This document shows, one piece after another, positions 32,757 through 40,742 of a DNA stretch of 40,742 bases. Below the pieces are notes generated by a model. It was not told the origin of the DNA, ran no database searches, and was given only the letters and a program-made list of their open reading frames with translations. Each line of letters begins with the position of its first letter. Within the stretch, counting starts at the first letter, position 1. The stretch is from CAUSKK01 sp963533935 (GTDB lineage Bacteria > Pseudomonadota > Gammaproteobacteria > Cardiobacteriales > Cardiobacteriaceae), in NCBI GenBank assembly GCA_963533935.1, contig CAUSQL010000011.1:1-40742 (forward strand), written 5' to 3'. A program made the position numbers and the translations under genes.

Positions 32757-33647
32757 ATGCAAATCTACCGCTGGCCGCCGCCGGCCTTTTCCGCGCCGGT
32801 CAGCCTGGCCATTGGCAATTTCGACGGGGTCCACCGCGGCCACCAGCAGCTGCTGGCCCGGCTCAATGCCGACCGGGCGGCGGGCTATCAGCCGCTGCTG
32901 CTGAGCTTCTTCCCCCACCCGCGGGCGCTGATTACCGGTAAGAATCCGGGGCAAATCAGCGGCCTGCGCGACCGGGCCCGCTGGCTCCAGCACTACGGCC
33001 TGGAGCATTGGCTGCTGATTTCCTTCACCCATAAATTCCGCCAGCTGCCGCCGCAGCGGTTCATCGACGATTATCTGAAGCCCCTCGGCGTGCGCCGGCT
33101 CCATCTGGGCAGCGATTTCCGCTTCGGCCGCCACGGCCAGGGGGATTTGGCGCTGTTGCGAAGTCAGGATTTCTGCGAGGTCTGCGAACTGCCGCCGGTG
33201 CAGTGGCAGGGCCAGCGCATTTCCAGCTCGGCCATTCGCGCGGCCCTGGAGCGCAGCGACCTGGCCACGGCGGCGGCCCTGCTCGGCCACCCCTTCACCT
33301 ACACCGGCCGGGTGGTGCCCGGCTTCCAGCGGGGCCGGCAAATGCAGGTGCCGACGGCCAATCTGGCGGTGCCGGCGGCCCTGGCCCTGGCCGACGGGGT
33401 CTACGTGGTGAAAATGGCCGACTGCTGGGCCGTGGCCAATCTGGGCTGGAACCCCACCTTTAACGGCCGCCAGCGCAAGCTGGAGGCGCACTTTTTCGCG
33501 GCCGTGGGCGATTTATATGGAAAAATCATCAGCCTGGAAATTAAGCATTTTCTGCGGCCGGAGCGCCGCTTCCCCGATGCTGCCGCCCTGAGGGCGCAAA
33601 TTGTGCAAGACATTGATTTAGCAAAGAAATACATAGAGGAATTATGA
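32757..33647 (+). CDS. ribF: Bifunctional riboflavin kinase / FAD synthetase
   Basis: 296 residues. N-terminal FAD synthetase (nucleotidyltransferase) half with AIGNFDGVHRGHQ, RDRARWL, and FRFGRHGQGD, then SSSAIRAAL; C-terminal flavokinase half with YTGRVVPGFQRGRQMQVPTANL and NPTFNGRQRKLEAH. Makes FMN and FAD. The ileS start overlaps its stop (ATGA). AAGGA lies upstream of the ATG. Confidence 0.96.
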   Translation: MQIYRWPPPAFSAPVSLAIGNFDGVHRGHQQLLARLNADRAAGYQPLLLSFFPHPRALITGKNPGQISGLRDRARWLQHYGLEHWLLISFTHKFRQLPPQRFIDDYLKPLGVRRLHLGSDFRFGRHGQGDLALLRSQDFCEVCELPPVQWQGQRISSSAIRAALERSDLATAAALLGHPFTYTGRVVPGFQRGRQMQVPTANLAVPAALALADGVYVVKMADCWAVANLGWNPTFNGRQRKLEAHFFAAVGDLYGKIISLEIKHFLRPERRFPDAAALRAQIVQDIDLAKKYIEEL

Positions 33648-36376
33648 GCGACTTTAAAGACAGCCTGAATCTGCCGGAAACCAAATTTCCCATGCGCGGC
33701 AATCTGCCGCAGCGGGAGCCGGAATTTCTCAAGTTCTGGCAGGAGCAGGACATCTACGGCCAGCAGCGCCGCGCCAGCGCCGGTAAAAAAACCTTCGTGC
33801 TCCACGACGGCCCGCCCTACGCCAACGGCCTCATTCACGTGGGCCACGCCCTGAACAAAATTCTCAAGGACATCATCGTTAAGAGCCACCAGCTGCTGGG
33901 CTACGATAGCGCCTACATTCCCGGCTGGGACTGCCACGGCCTGCCCATCGAACAGAAGGTGGAACAGAAACTGGGCAAGCCCGGCGCCAAGGTGAGCGCC
34001 AACGAATTCCGCCGCGCCTGCCGCGACTTCGCCCGGTCCCAGGTGGAATTGCAGAAGGCGGACTTCCAGCGGCTCGGCGTGCTCGGCGACTGGGCCAATC
34101 CCTACCTGACCATGAACTACGACATCGAGGCGGCCATCGTCCGTTCCCTGCGGAAAATCGTCGCCAACGGCCACGTGGTGCAGGGCTTTAAGCCGGTGAA
34201 CTGGTGCCTGGACTGCGCCTCCACCCTGGCCGAAGCCGAGGTGGAGTATGAAGATAAGGTGTCCGAATCCATCTACGTGCGCTTCGCCGTAAAAGATTTG
34301 GCGGAATTGGCGCGGCGCTTCGGCCTGGCCAGCGTGCCGGCCACGGACGTGGTCATCTGGACCACCACCCCCTGGACGCTGCCGGCGAACCTGGCGGTGA
34401 GCCTGAACCCGGACTTCGACTACGGCCTATTTAAGGTGGGCGACCGCCATCTAATCGTGGCGCGGGAAATGCGCGAGGCTCTACAGAAGGAGTGGGGCGG
34501 CGAGGAAGACTGGCAGGAGCTGGCCAGCGTCAGGGGGCAAGAGCTGGAGCGGCTGGAGCTGCAACACCCCTTCCTGGATAAGACTTCCCTGCTGATTCTC
34601 GGCGACCACGTAACCCTGGAGGCGGGCACCGGCTGCGTGCACACGGCGCCGGCCCACGGGGTGGACGACTTTAACGTTTGTCAGCGCTATGGCATCGAGC
34701 CCTATAACCCGGTGCTGGGCAACGGCTGCTTCGCCCCGGACACGCCCATTTTCGCCGGCCAGAACGTGTTCAAGGCGAACCCGGAGGTGGTCAAGCTGCT
34801 GGAGGAGCGGGGCCGGCTGGTTAAGGCGAGCAAGATTAAGCACAGCTACCCGCACTGCTGGCGCCACCATTCACCCACCATCTTCCGCACGACGACCCAG
34901 TGGTTCATCAGCATGGACAAGGCGGGCCTGCGCCAAGAGGCCCTGAAGGCCCTGGACGGGGTGGAATTCATTCCCGCCTGGGGGCGGCCGCGGCTCACCA
35001 ATATGATTGCCGAACGGCCGGACTGGGCCATCACCCGCCAGCGCTACTGGGGCGTGCCGCTGTGCTTCGTCGTGCACAGGGACAGCGGCGAGCTGCACCC
35101 GCAGATTCTCGACATCATGGAGCAGGCGGCGGCGGCCATCGAGAAAAATGGCATTGAGGCCTGGTTTGAACTGCCGCTGGAGCAGCTGATTCCCGACGCG
35201 GCCGATTACCGCAAATTGGACGACGTGCTCGACGTGTGGTTCGACTCCGGCACCACCCACGAAACGGTGCTGGCCCGGCGCCAGCGCAAGCCGGCGGATT
35301 TGTATCTGGAAGGTTCCGACCAGCACCGCGGCTGGTTCCATTCCTCCCTGCTCACCGGCTGTGCCATGGACGGCGCCGCCCCCTACCGGGCGTTATTGAC
35401 CCACGGCTTCGTGGTGGACGCCCAGGGCGAGAAGATGTCTAAGTCCAAGGGCAATGTGGTGGAACCGCAGAAGGTGATTAACTCCCTCGGCGCGGACATA
35501 CTGCGGCTCTGGGTGGCGTCGGTGGACTACGGCGGCGAGGTGCGCCTGTCCGACGACATTCTGAAGCAGCGGGCCGAGGGCTACCGGCGCATTCGCAACA
35601 CCTGCCGCTTCCTGCTGGCCAATCTGCACGACTTCGACCCGAACCAACACCTGCTGGCCGGCGACCGGCTGCTGGCCCTGGACCGCTACGTCATCAACCA
35701 CACGGCGGCGCTGCAACGGCGGCTGCTGGCCCACTATGAGCAGTACGAATTCCACCTGGTCTATCAGGAATTGACCAATTTCTGCTCCATCTTCCTCGGC
35801 AGCTTCTACCTGGACGTGATTAAGGACCGCCAGTACACGGTGGCCAAGGAGAGCCCGGTGCGGCGCAGTGCCCAGACCGCCCTGTTCCACATCTTGGAGG
35901 CGCTGGTGCGCTGGATTGCGCCCATTCTCTCTTTCACCGCCGAGGAGATTTGGGGCCACATGCCGGCGCGTCCGGTGCCGTCGGTGTTTTTAAGCGAGTT
36001 CTACCAACTGCCGCCGGTCAGTGAGCAATTCCCGGAATCCTTCTGGCCGGAACTGCTACAGCTGCGCACCAAGGTGAACGAGGCGCTGGAGACCCAGCGG
36101 GCCGCCGGCCTCATCGGTTCGTCCCTGGAGGCGGCGCTGCGCATTGTCAGTCCACGGGCGCCGGATTGGGCGGTGCTGGGTGACGAGCTGCGCTTCCTGC
36201 TGCTCACGTCGGCGGTGGAACTGGTGGAAGGGCCGGAGCTGCAAATCAGCGTTAGCAAGGCGCCGGGGGCCAAGTGTGAGCGCTGCTGGCATTACCACGA
36301 GCATTTGAACGACGACAAGCTGTGCCCGCGCTGCCTGGAGAATATGGCCGGCGGCGAGCAACGTTCCTTCATTTAG
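33644..36376 (+). CDS. ileS: Isoleucyl-tRNA synthetase
   Basis: 910 residues. Class Ia motifs: the HIGH-type motif GLIHVGHA near residue 65, catalytic-domain WIRQ-like segments, editing domain with WTTTPWTLPANLAV and GTGCVHTAPAHGVDDF, KMSKS in GEKMSKSKGN near 597, and a C-terminal zinc motif CERCWHYHEHLNDDKLCPRC near 878. The last gene before the repeat-rich gap; lspA and ispH, which often follow ribF-ileS in gammaproteobacteria, are absent. Confidence 0.98.
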   Translation: MSDFKDSLNLPETKFPMRGNLPQREPEFLKFWQEQDIYGQQRRASAGKKTFVLHDGPPYANGLIHVGHALNKILKDIIVKSHQLLGYDSAYIPGWDCHGLPIEQKVEQKLGKPGAKVSANEFRRACRDFARSQVELQKADFQRLGVLGDWANPYLTMNYDIEAAIVRSLRKIVANGHVVQGFKPVNWCLDCASTLAEAEVEYEDKVSESIYVRFAVKDLAELARRFGLASVPATDVVIWTTTPWTLPANLAVSLNPDFDYGLFKVGDRHLIVAREMREALQKEWGGEEDWQELASVRGQELERLELQHPFLDKTSLLILGDHVTLEAGTGCVHTAPAHGVDDFNVCQRYGIEPYNPVLGNGCFAPDTPIFAGQNVFKANPEVVKLLEERGRLVKASKIKHSYPHCWRHHSPTIFRTTTQWFISMDKAGLRQEALKALDGVEFIPAWGRPRLTNMIAERPDWAITRQRYWGVPLCFVVHRDSGELHPQILDIMEQAAAAIEKNGIEAWFELPLEQLIPDAADYRKLDDVLDVWFDSGTTHETVLARRQRKPADLYLEGSDQHRGWFHSSLLTGCAMDGAAPYRALLTHGFVVDAQGEKMSKSKGNVVEPQKVINSLGADILRLWVASVDYGGEVRLSDDILKQRAEGYRRIRNTCRFLLANLHDFDPNQHLLAGDRLLALDRYVINHTAALQRRLLAHYEQYEFHLVYQELTNFCSIFLGSFYLDVIKDRQYTVAKESPVRRSAQTALFHILEALVRWIAPILSFTAEEIWGHMPARPVPSVFLSEFYQLPPVSEQFPESFWPELLQLRTKVNEALETQRAAGLIGSSLEAALRIVSPRAPDWAVLGDELRFLLLTSAVELVEGPELQISVSKAPGAKCERCWHYHEHLNDDKLCPRCLENMAGGEQRSFI

Positions 36377-36380
36377 TCGA

Positions 36381-36541
36381 TTTATACCGACGGACGGGCG
36401 GTTGTTCGGCTTACGCCTCACGCGCCCTTCGGGCGCTTTCCCTGTATGTTTAAAGGCTTAAATTACATACAGCTAAAGCGCCCTTCCGTTTGTAAAAGCC
36501 AATTTACAAACGGAGGGGCGCTTTATATGTATGTATTTACG
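36381..36541. repeat. Intergenic inverted-repeat element 12 (composite)
   Basis: After ileS: CCGACGGACGGGCGGTTGTTC with a CGGCTTACGCCTCACGCG segment, then GGGCGCTTTCCCTGTATGTT / AACATACAGC-type pair, then an arm pair around CCGTTTGTAAAAGCCAATTTACAAACGG. With element 13 it fills the 302-nt gap 36377-36678. Confidence 0.8.
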
Positions 36542-36560
36542 GTGAATTTTCGGGTGAATA

Positions 36561-36686
36561 GCTGCGAGCGAAGCGTTAGCAACAGCAGTTGCGTCTAGCA
36601 ACAGTAGCTGCGTTTAGCAGCAGAAGTTGCGTCTAGCAACAGTAGCTGCGTTTAGCGGCAGCAGCTGCGAGCGAAGCGTTAGCAGC
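36561..36686. repeat. Tandem array of alternating small hairpins (19-nt period)
   Basis: Six units, each an inverted repeat: GCTGCGAGCGAAGCGTTAGCAAC (36561-36583), GTTGCGTCTAGCAAC (36588-36602), GCTGCGTTTAGCAGC (36607-36621), GTTGCGTCTAGCAAC (36626-36640), GCTGCGTTTAGCGGC (36645-36659) and GCTGCGAGCGAAGCGTTAGCAGC (36664-36686). Two stem types alternate. The last unit contains the stop codon and last Cys codons of the DUF1963 gene that ends at 36679. Confidence 0.85.
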
Positions 36687-37488
36687 AGTCCATCGTATAC
36701 GCCACCCGCGAAAAATCCCGCCGCCGCAAATCCTCCGGGTGAATGAAGAAATTACCCACGCCCGCGTCGCCCCACATCAATTCAATTTCCTCGTTTTCGC
36801 CCCAATAGCTCGCCAGCTGGAACAGCAGCTCGTAGTTCTGCGGCATTCGCTCGTCCTCCGGGTAGCAGCGCGGGTCGTCCTGGGTGAAGAAGGGGTAACC
36901 GCCGACGCGGTGGCTTTCCTCCCGGTTGTACTGTTCGTAGTTTTCCGTGAACTGCCACTTGGCACCGTCGAGGAAGCGACTTAGATTCGGCAGCCAGTTG
37001 TTAAGGCGGTAGTCGGACAGGGTCAGGTAATGGTCGGCGGCCGGCAGAAACCGCATGCGGTACTCGCTGCCGAAGGGGAAGGGCAGGCCGTCGTCCGGCG
37101 GCGGGTTAAAGCCGTCCCATTGCGAGCGTAGCCGGTCGCGGCGGATTTCCCGGTGATAGACGACGCGGAAACGGCTCTGGTCGCAGAGATTGTCGTAGCT
37201 GACGCCCATTTCGCCGTCGTAGCCGTCGATGAAGAATTGCAGGATTCCAGAGCTGGGAAAGTCCGGCAGCGCCGGCATTTCCGTGAAGTTAATTTGCGCC
37301 AACAGGCACAGCGGCTGGCCCTCCGGATTGCTGGGGTAGGGCATTTCTTCCGGCCAGTAGGGCATTCCGCCCACCTTGCTGTTGCTGATGGTGCAGGGTT
37401 CAGTGGACATGGTGAAGGCCACGGAGGGCCGGGCGCTGGCGCGGATTTCCTCCAGAAACGGGGTAAGGGCGGGATTTAATGCGGTCAT
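36679..37488 (-). CDS. DUF1963 (YwqG-like) protein, copy A
   Basis: 269 residues. DUF1963 features: SKVGGMPYWPEEMPYPSN, an LLAQINFTEMPALPDFPSSGILQFFID strand-turn block, and a C-terminal MWGDAGVGNFFIHPEDLRRRDFSRVAYTMDCC. YwqG-type proteins are cytoplasmic and of unknown role, found in many bacteria and sometimes linked to polymorphic toxin immunity; no toxin gene is adjacent. The first 88 residues differ from copy B at only 9 positions, while the middle diverges strongly. A tandem duplicate. Confidence 0.85.
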   Translation of the reverse strand: MTALNPALTPFLEEIRASARPSVAFTMSTEPCTISNSKVGGMPYWPEEMPYPSNPEGQPLCLLAQINFTEMPALPDFPSSGILQFFIDGYDGEMGVSYDNLCDQSRFRVVYHREIRRDRLRSQWDGFNPPPDDGLPFPFGSEYRMRFLPAADHYLTLSDYRLNNWLPNLSRFLDGAKWQFTENYEQYNREESHRVGGYPFFTQDDPRCYPEDERMPQNYELLFQLASYWGENEEIELMWGDAGVGNFFIHPEDLRRRDFSRVAYTMDCC

Positions 37489-37515
37489 GGCTAACTCCAG
37501 TTAGTTGAGTGGATT

Positions 37516-37597
37516 ATTTACCGACGGACGGGCGCTTTAGTTGTATGTATTTAAGCCTTTAATTACATACAGGAGAAGCGCCCGTCTGTATTTAAAG
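37516..37597. repeat. Intergenic inverted-repeat element 13
   Basis: Full hairpin between the two DUF1963 copies: ACCGACGGACGGGCGCTTTAG / ...GAGAAGCGCCCGTCTGTATT with TTGTATGTATTTAA and TTACATACA inside. The sequence from the start codon of copy A through this hairpin (37486-37550) closely matches that upstream of copy B (38430-38495), so the duplicated unit carried its repeat with it. Confidence 0.85.
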
Positions 37598-37616
37598 GCT
37601 GATTTTGTCGCTGGGC

Positions 37617-38432
37617 CTAACAGCAATCCCAGCTAAACATCACCTGCGAGAAATCCCGCTGCCGCAGGTCGTCCGGGCGAATGAAGAAATTGCCGACGCC
37701 CGCGTCGCCCCAGCAAATTTCCACGTCTTCAATATTTCCCCAGTCGCTGTTCAGCTGGAACAGCAGCTCGTAGCCGGAGTATTTCTCCTCCCCGCGCGGG
37801 TCGCACTGGGTGAAGTAGGGATAGCCGCCGATGCGGTGTTCACCGCTGCCGTTGGCCTCGCTGTAATTTTCGTGCAGTTCCCAGCCGTAATCGTCCGCTT
37901 CGGCCCGCCCGTCGAGGAGGGCGGCCAGCCGCGGCGCCAGCTGATTAAAGCGGTAATCCTCCAGCGTGGGCCACTGGGGCGCCGCCGGGGCGAAGTGCAT
38001 GCGGTACTCCCGCCTTTCCCCCTCGAAGGGGCCGTAATCCTCCTCCAGCTCCAGGGGCGGCGGAGCCTGCAATAGGCCGGAACCGCGGATTTCCGAGTGA
38101 TAAACGACGCGGAAGCGACGCTGGTCGGTCATGTCGTCGAAGTTCAGACCAATCAGGTCATTGGTCGAGTCGATGAAGAATTGCAAAATGCCGCTGCTGG
38201 GAAAGTCCGGCAGCGCCGGCATTTCCGCAAAATTAAGCTGCGCCAGCAGGCGCAGCGGCTGACCCTCCGGATTGCTCGGGTAGGGCATTTCTTCCGGCCA
38301 GTAGGGCATTCCGCCTACCTTGCTGTCGGTGATGGTGCAGGGCTCGGCGGTCAGGGTGAAGACCACGGAGGGTCGGGCGCTGGCGCGGATTTCCTCCAGA
38401 AACGGGGTGAGGGCAGGGTTTAATGCGGTCAT
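37617..38432 (-). CDS. DUF1963 (YwqG-like) protein, copy B
   Basis: 271 residues, same architecture as copy A: SKVGGMPYWPEEMPYPSN, FAEMPALPDFPSSGILQFFID, and the C-terminal CWGDAGVGNFFIRPDDLRQRDFSQVMFSWDCC. The central part (about 90-200) is Pro/Glu-rich and little conserved with copy A, suggesting rapid divergence of the substrate- or partner-facing surface. Both copies end in Asp-Cys-Cys. Confidence 0.85.
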   Translation of the reverse strand: MTALNPALTPFLEEIRASARPSVVFTLTAEPCTITDSKVGGMPYWPEEMPYPSNPEGQPLRLLAQLNFAEMPALPDFPSSGILQFFIDSTNDLIGLNFDDMTDQRRFRVVYHSEIRGSGLLQAPPPLELEEDYGPFEGERREYRMHFAPAAPQWPTLEDYRFNQLAPRLAALLDGRAEADDYGWELHENYSEANGSGEHRIGGYPYFTQCDPRGEEKYSGYELLFQLNSDWGNIEDVEICWGDAGVGNFFIRPDDLRQRDFSQVMFSWDCC

Positions 38433-38461
38433 GGCTAACTCCGGTTAGTGTTGAGTGGATT

Positions 38462-38543
38462 ATTTACCGACGGTCGGGCGCTTTAGCTGTATGTTTAAAA
38501 GCCTTATTAAACATACAACCAAAGCGCCCGTCCGTTTGTAAAT
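38462..38543. repeat. Intergenic inverted-repeat element 14
   Basis: Full hairpin upstream of DUF1963 copy B: ACCGACGGTCGGGCGCTTTAG with its opposing arm CCAAAGCGCCCGTCCGTTTG. A degenerate GGGACGGGGGCTGTTCTCCCTGCGGTCG stretch follows to about 38615, related to the second module type. Confidence 0.8.
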
Positions 38544-38622
38544 TAGCTTTTAACAAGGGACGGGGGCTGTTCTCCCTGCGGTCGCCGGCCAGCTGGTCGG
38601 CGCAGGCGCTTAGGGTATATGC

Positions 38623-39813
38623 CTAATTAAGCTCTTTGATTTCCCAGGGCAGGCCGTATTTACCCAGGTCGGCCAGGAACGGGTCCGGGTCGAACTGCTC
38701 CATATTCCAGACCCCCGGCCGGTGCCAGTGCTTCTCCAGCATCATCTTCGCGCCAATCATGGCCGGCACGCCGGTGGTGTAGGAAATGGCCTGGGAGCCC
38801 ACCTCCCGGTAGCATTCCTGGTGGTCGCAAATCTGGTAGATGTAGTAGGTCTTGGGCTGGCCGTCCTTAATACCCTTGGCCACGCAGCCGATGCAGGTCT
38901 TGCCCTTGGTGCGCGGGCCGAGGCTGGCCGGGTCCGGCAGCAGCGCCTTGAGGAACTGAATGGGGATAATCTCGCGGCCCTCGAACTGCACCGGCTCGAT
39001 GGAGGTCATGCCCACATTCTCCAGCACCTTCAGATGATTCAAATAGTTGTCGGAAAAGGTCATCCAGAAGCGCGCCACTTTGATTTCCGGGAAATGCTTC
39101 ACCAGCGATTCCAGCTCCTCGTGGTACATCAGATAAATGTTCTTCTCGCCAATCTGCGGGAAGTCGAAAACCCGTTTGTGGCTCAGGGCCGGGCTGGTCT
39201 GCCAGCCGCCCTGCTCCCAGTGGCGCGCCTCAGCGGTAACCTCGCGGATATTAATTTCCGGATTGAAGTTGGTGGCGAAGGGGTAGCCGTGGTCGCCGGC
39301 GTTGGCGTCGATGATGTCCAGCTCGTGGATTTCGTCCAGGTAATGCTTCTTCAGGTAGGCGGTGAACACATTGGTAACGCCCGGGTCGAAGCCGCTGCCG
39401 AGCAGGGCCATGATGCCCTTATCCTTGAAGCGCTGGTCGTAGGCCCACTGCCATTTGTATTCAAACTTGGCCTCCTCCGGCGGCTCGTAGTTGGCCGTGT
39501 CCAGATAGTCCACGCCGGTGGCCAGGCAGGCGTCCATGATGGGCAAATCCTGGTAGGGCAGGGCGATGTTCAGCACCAGCTCCGGTTTAACCCGTTGAAT
39601 TAATGCGATTAATTGCGGCACGTTGTCCGCGTCCACCTGGGCGGTCTCAACATCTACGCCGGTGCGGCTTTTAACCGCCGCCGCAATTTCCTCGCAGCGG
39701 GCCAGGGTGCGGCTGGCCAGGGTGATGTGGCTGAACACCTCCTGGGCCTGGGCGCATTTGTGCACCACCACGTTGGCGACGCCGCCGGCGCCGATGATTA
39801 GAACTCTTGCCAT
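38623..39813 (-). CDS. Carboxynorspermidine/carboxyspermidine synthase (saccharopine-dehydrogenase family)
   Basis: 396 residues. N-terminal Rossmann fold MARVLIIGAGGVANVVVHK, then ASRTLARCEEIA, NIALPYQDLPIMDACLATGVDYLDTANY, GSGFDPGVTNVF and YPFATNFNPEINIREVTAEAR, the pattern of Lys1-like carboxynorspermidine synthases. These condense putrescine or diaminopropane with aspartate semialdehyde and reduce the product, the first step of the alternative spermidine/norspermidine route. Adjacent downstream of speA (9-nt gap), which supplies agmatine for putrescine. The decarboxylase (nspC) is not in the window. Confidence 0.9.
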   Translation of the reverse strand: MARVLIIGAGGVANVVVHKCAQAQEVFSHITLASRTLARCEEIAAAVKSRTGVDVETAQVDADNVPQLIALIQRVKPELVLNIALPYQDLPIMDACLATGVDYLDTANYEPPEEAKFEYKWQWAYDQRFKDKGIMALLGSGFDPGVTNVFTAYLKKHYLDEIHELDIIDANAGDHGYPFATNFNPEINIREVTAEARHWEQGGWQTSPALSHKRVFDFPQIGEKNIYLMYHEELESLVKHFPEIKVARFWMTFSDNYLNHLKVLENVGMTSIEPVQFEGREIIPIQFLKALLPDPASLGPRTKGKTCIGCVAKGIKDGQPKTYYIYQICDHQECYREVGSQAISYTTGVPAMIGAKMMLEKHWHRPGVWNMEQFDPDPFLADLGKYGLPWEIKELN

Positions 39814-39822
39814 GAAAACTCC

Positions 39823-40742
39823 TTATTCTTCGTAATAGGTATAGCCGCGCAGCCCCGCCTCGAAGCTGTTCACCAGATGCTGGCGCTCGGCGGCGCTGAT
39901 GATGCCGTTGCGCACGGCCCGTTCCGCGGTTTGGCGGAATTGGGCCAGCAGATTGTTCGGCTGGTACTCCACATAGCTGAGCACGTCGGCCACGCTGTCC
40001 CCCTCCACTTCGCCGACGAAGTCAAAGCTGCCGTCGCCGTTGATGTAGATGGAAACCACGTGGGTGTCGCCGAGCAGATTATGCAGATCGCCGAGGGTTT
40101 CCTGGTAGGCACCGACCAGGAAAACCGCCAAATAGTACTCCTCACCGGGGCGCAGCTCGTGGAAGGCCTGGGCCCGGGCGATTACCCCCTCCTCCGTGAA
40201 CAGGTCAATCTTGCCGTCGCTGTCGCAGGTCATGTCGGCGATGATGCCGGTGCGGGTGGGCTTTTCATTGTGGCGGTGCAGCGGCACCACCGGGAAAATC
40301 TGGTCGATGGCCCAGGCGTCCGGCAGGGACTGGAAAACGCTGAAATTGCCGTAGTAGATGTCCGCCAGCATGGTTTTTAAAACCTCCGGCTCGGACAGGG
40401 CGTCCGGCTGCCGGTCGGCAATCTTTGCCACCTCGGTCATGATGACCATGAAAATCTGCTCCACCTGGGCGCGGATACGCAAATCCAAGTCGCCGCGCAT
40501 GAAGCCCTCCCGGGCCTCGTCGCGGAAGTAGACCGCGTCGTTAAAGCATTCCTGGGCGGTCTTCTCCGACAGCATGCGGTAGCTCTCCATCAGCCCCTGC
40601 ACCAGTCGGTTCTCCTCGTTAATCTCCGCCGGCAGGGTGCTGTTGGCAAAGCCGGTTACGTCGAGAATGTTAAACATCAAAATGGTGGAATAGGCCACGG
40701 TGGAACGGCCCGATTCGGTAACGATGGTGGGGTGGGGAATGT
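39823..40742 (-). CDS. speA: Biosynthetic arginine decarboxylase, C-terminal part (5' end cut)
   Basis: The frame runs off the right edge; about 306 residues are visible. The first visible residues IPHPTIVTESGRSTVAYST are the SpeA ESGR motif that contacts the PLP phosphate, so the whole TIM-barrel front lies outside the window. Next come AEINEENRLVQGLMESYRML and, near the end, MTCDSDGKIDLFTEEG with the conserved Cys-Asp-Ser that binds substrate in SpeA/DiaA enzymes, and AYQETLGDLHNLLGDTHVV. It makes agmatine from arginine. Operon with the carboxynorspermidine synthase. Confidence 0.93.
   Translation of the reverse strand, partial: IPHPTIVTESGRSTVAYSTILMFNILDVTGFANSTLPAEINEENRLVQGLMESYRMLSEKTAQECFNDAVYFRDEAREGFMRGDLDLRIRAQVEQIFMVIMTEVAKIADRQPDALSEPEVLKTMLADIYYGNFSVFQSLPDAWAIDQIFPVVPLHRHNEKPTRTGIIADMTCDSDGKIDLFTEEGVIARAQAFHELRPGEEYYLAVFLVGAYQETLGDLHNLLGDTHVVSIYINGDGSFDFVGEVEGDSVADVLSYVEYQPNNLLAQFRQTAERAVRNGIISAAERQHLVNSFEAGLRGYTYYEE

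Noticed and set aside
36561..36686. CRISPR array
   Set aside because: Units are 19 nt with almost no unique spacer, each is a hairpin, and no cas genes are present.

Overview
The window is one stretch of a moderately GC-rich (GC judged by eye), Gram-negative proteobacterial chromosome. A gammaproteobacterium is most likely: leuB-fimV-truA are in order (the Pseudomonas-type order, but with asd missing), ribF-ileS are paired, lpxH is present, and there are an RtcR-type regulator, an H-NS-like protein with the beta/gamma C-terminal signature, and a housekeeping rpoD with a long non-conserved insert. A small-genome family such as Cardiobacteriaceae would fit, but that is a guess. Both edges cut genes: a lipoprotein at the left and speA at the right.

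Layout. 1-5738: a Pro/Thr-rich lipoprotein, a secreted DUF3298-type protein, a TAXI/TRAP receptor, and an esterase-histidine kinase-response regulator operon. 6014-13564: leuB, fimV, truA, lpxH, a CBS protein and an ArsB/NhaD-type transporter, the last five nearly contiguous. 13965-17727: an RNA-repair/RNA-surveillance locus (below). 17895-20402: pgi, acpS, tsaE. 20504-22811: a four-gene Roadblock / unknown / MglA-like GTPase / Roadblock operon. 23012-26482: H-NS-like, HIT, folD, dnaQ, serC. 26689-32466: yggS, an orphan ccmB, rpoD, fbp, a 58-residue ORF and rarD. 32757-36376: ribF-ileS. 36679-38432: a tandem DUF1963 duplication. 38623-40742: carboxynorspermidine synthase and speA (polyamine synthesis).

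The most interesting region is 15504-16164, between divergent rtcR (sigma54 activator) and rsr (Ro60/TROVE protein). Read on the minus strand it starts with a -24/-12 sigma54 promoter match. It then holds about four tandem tRNA-like RNA modules in which the T-arm precedes the D-arm and the acceptor helix is closed by a loop: a circularly permuted tRNA topology, as expected for YrlA-type bacterial Y RNAs that bind Ro60. It ends in a strong intrinsic terminator just upstream of the rsr ribosome binding site. A strand of the last module is complementary to the terminator, which suggests a read-through switch. No rtcB or rtcA ligase/cyclase gene lies in the window. The inferred logic is: RNA damage -> RtcR -> sigma54 -> Y-RNA array -> regulated read-through into rsr.

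The second large feature is a family of long, often near-perfect inverted repeats (arms of about 25-45 nt, with ends like ACAAACNGACGGGCG and inner parts like CTGTATGTATTTA). They occupy nearly every sizeable intergenic gap, at least 14 sites in 40 kb, and were not seen inside any gene. They probably act as terminators or structural elements and define a repeat family of this genome.
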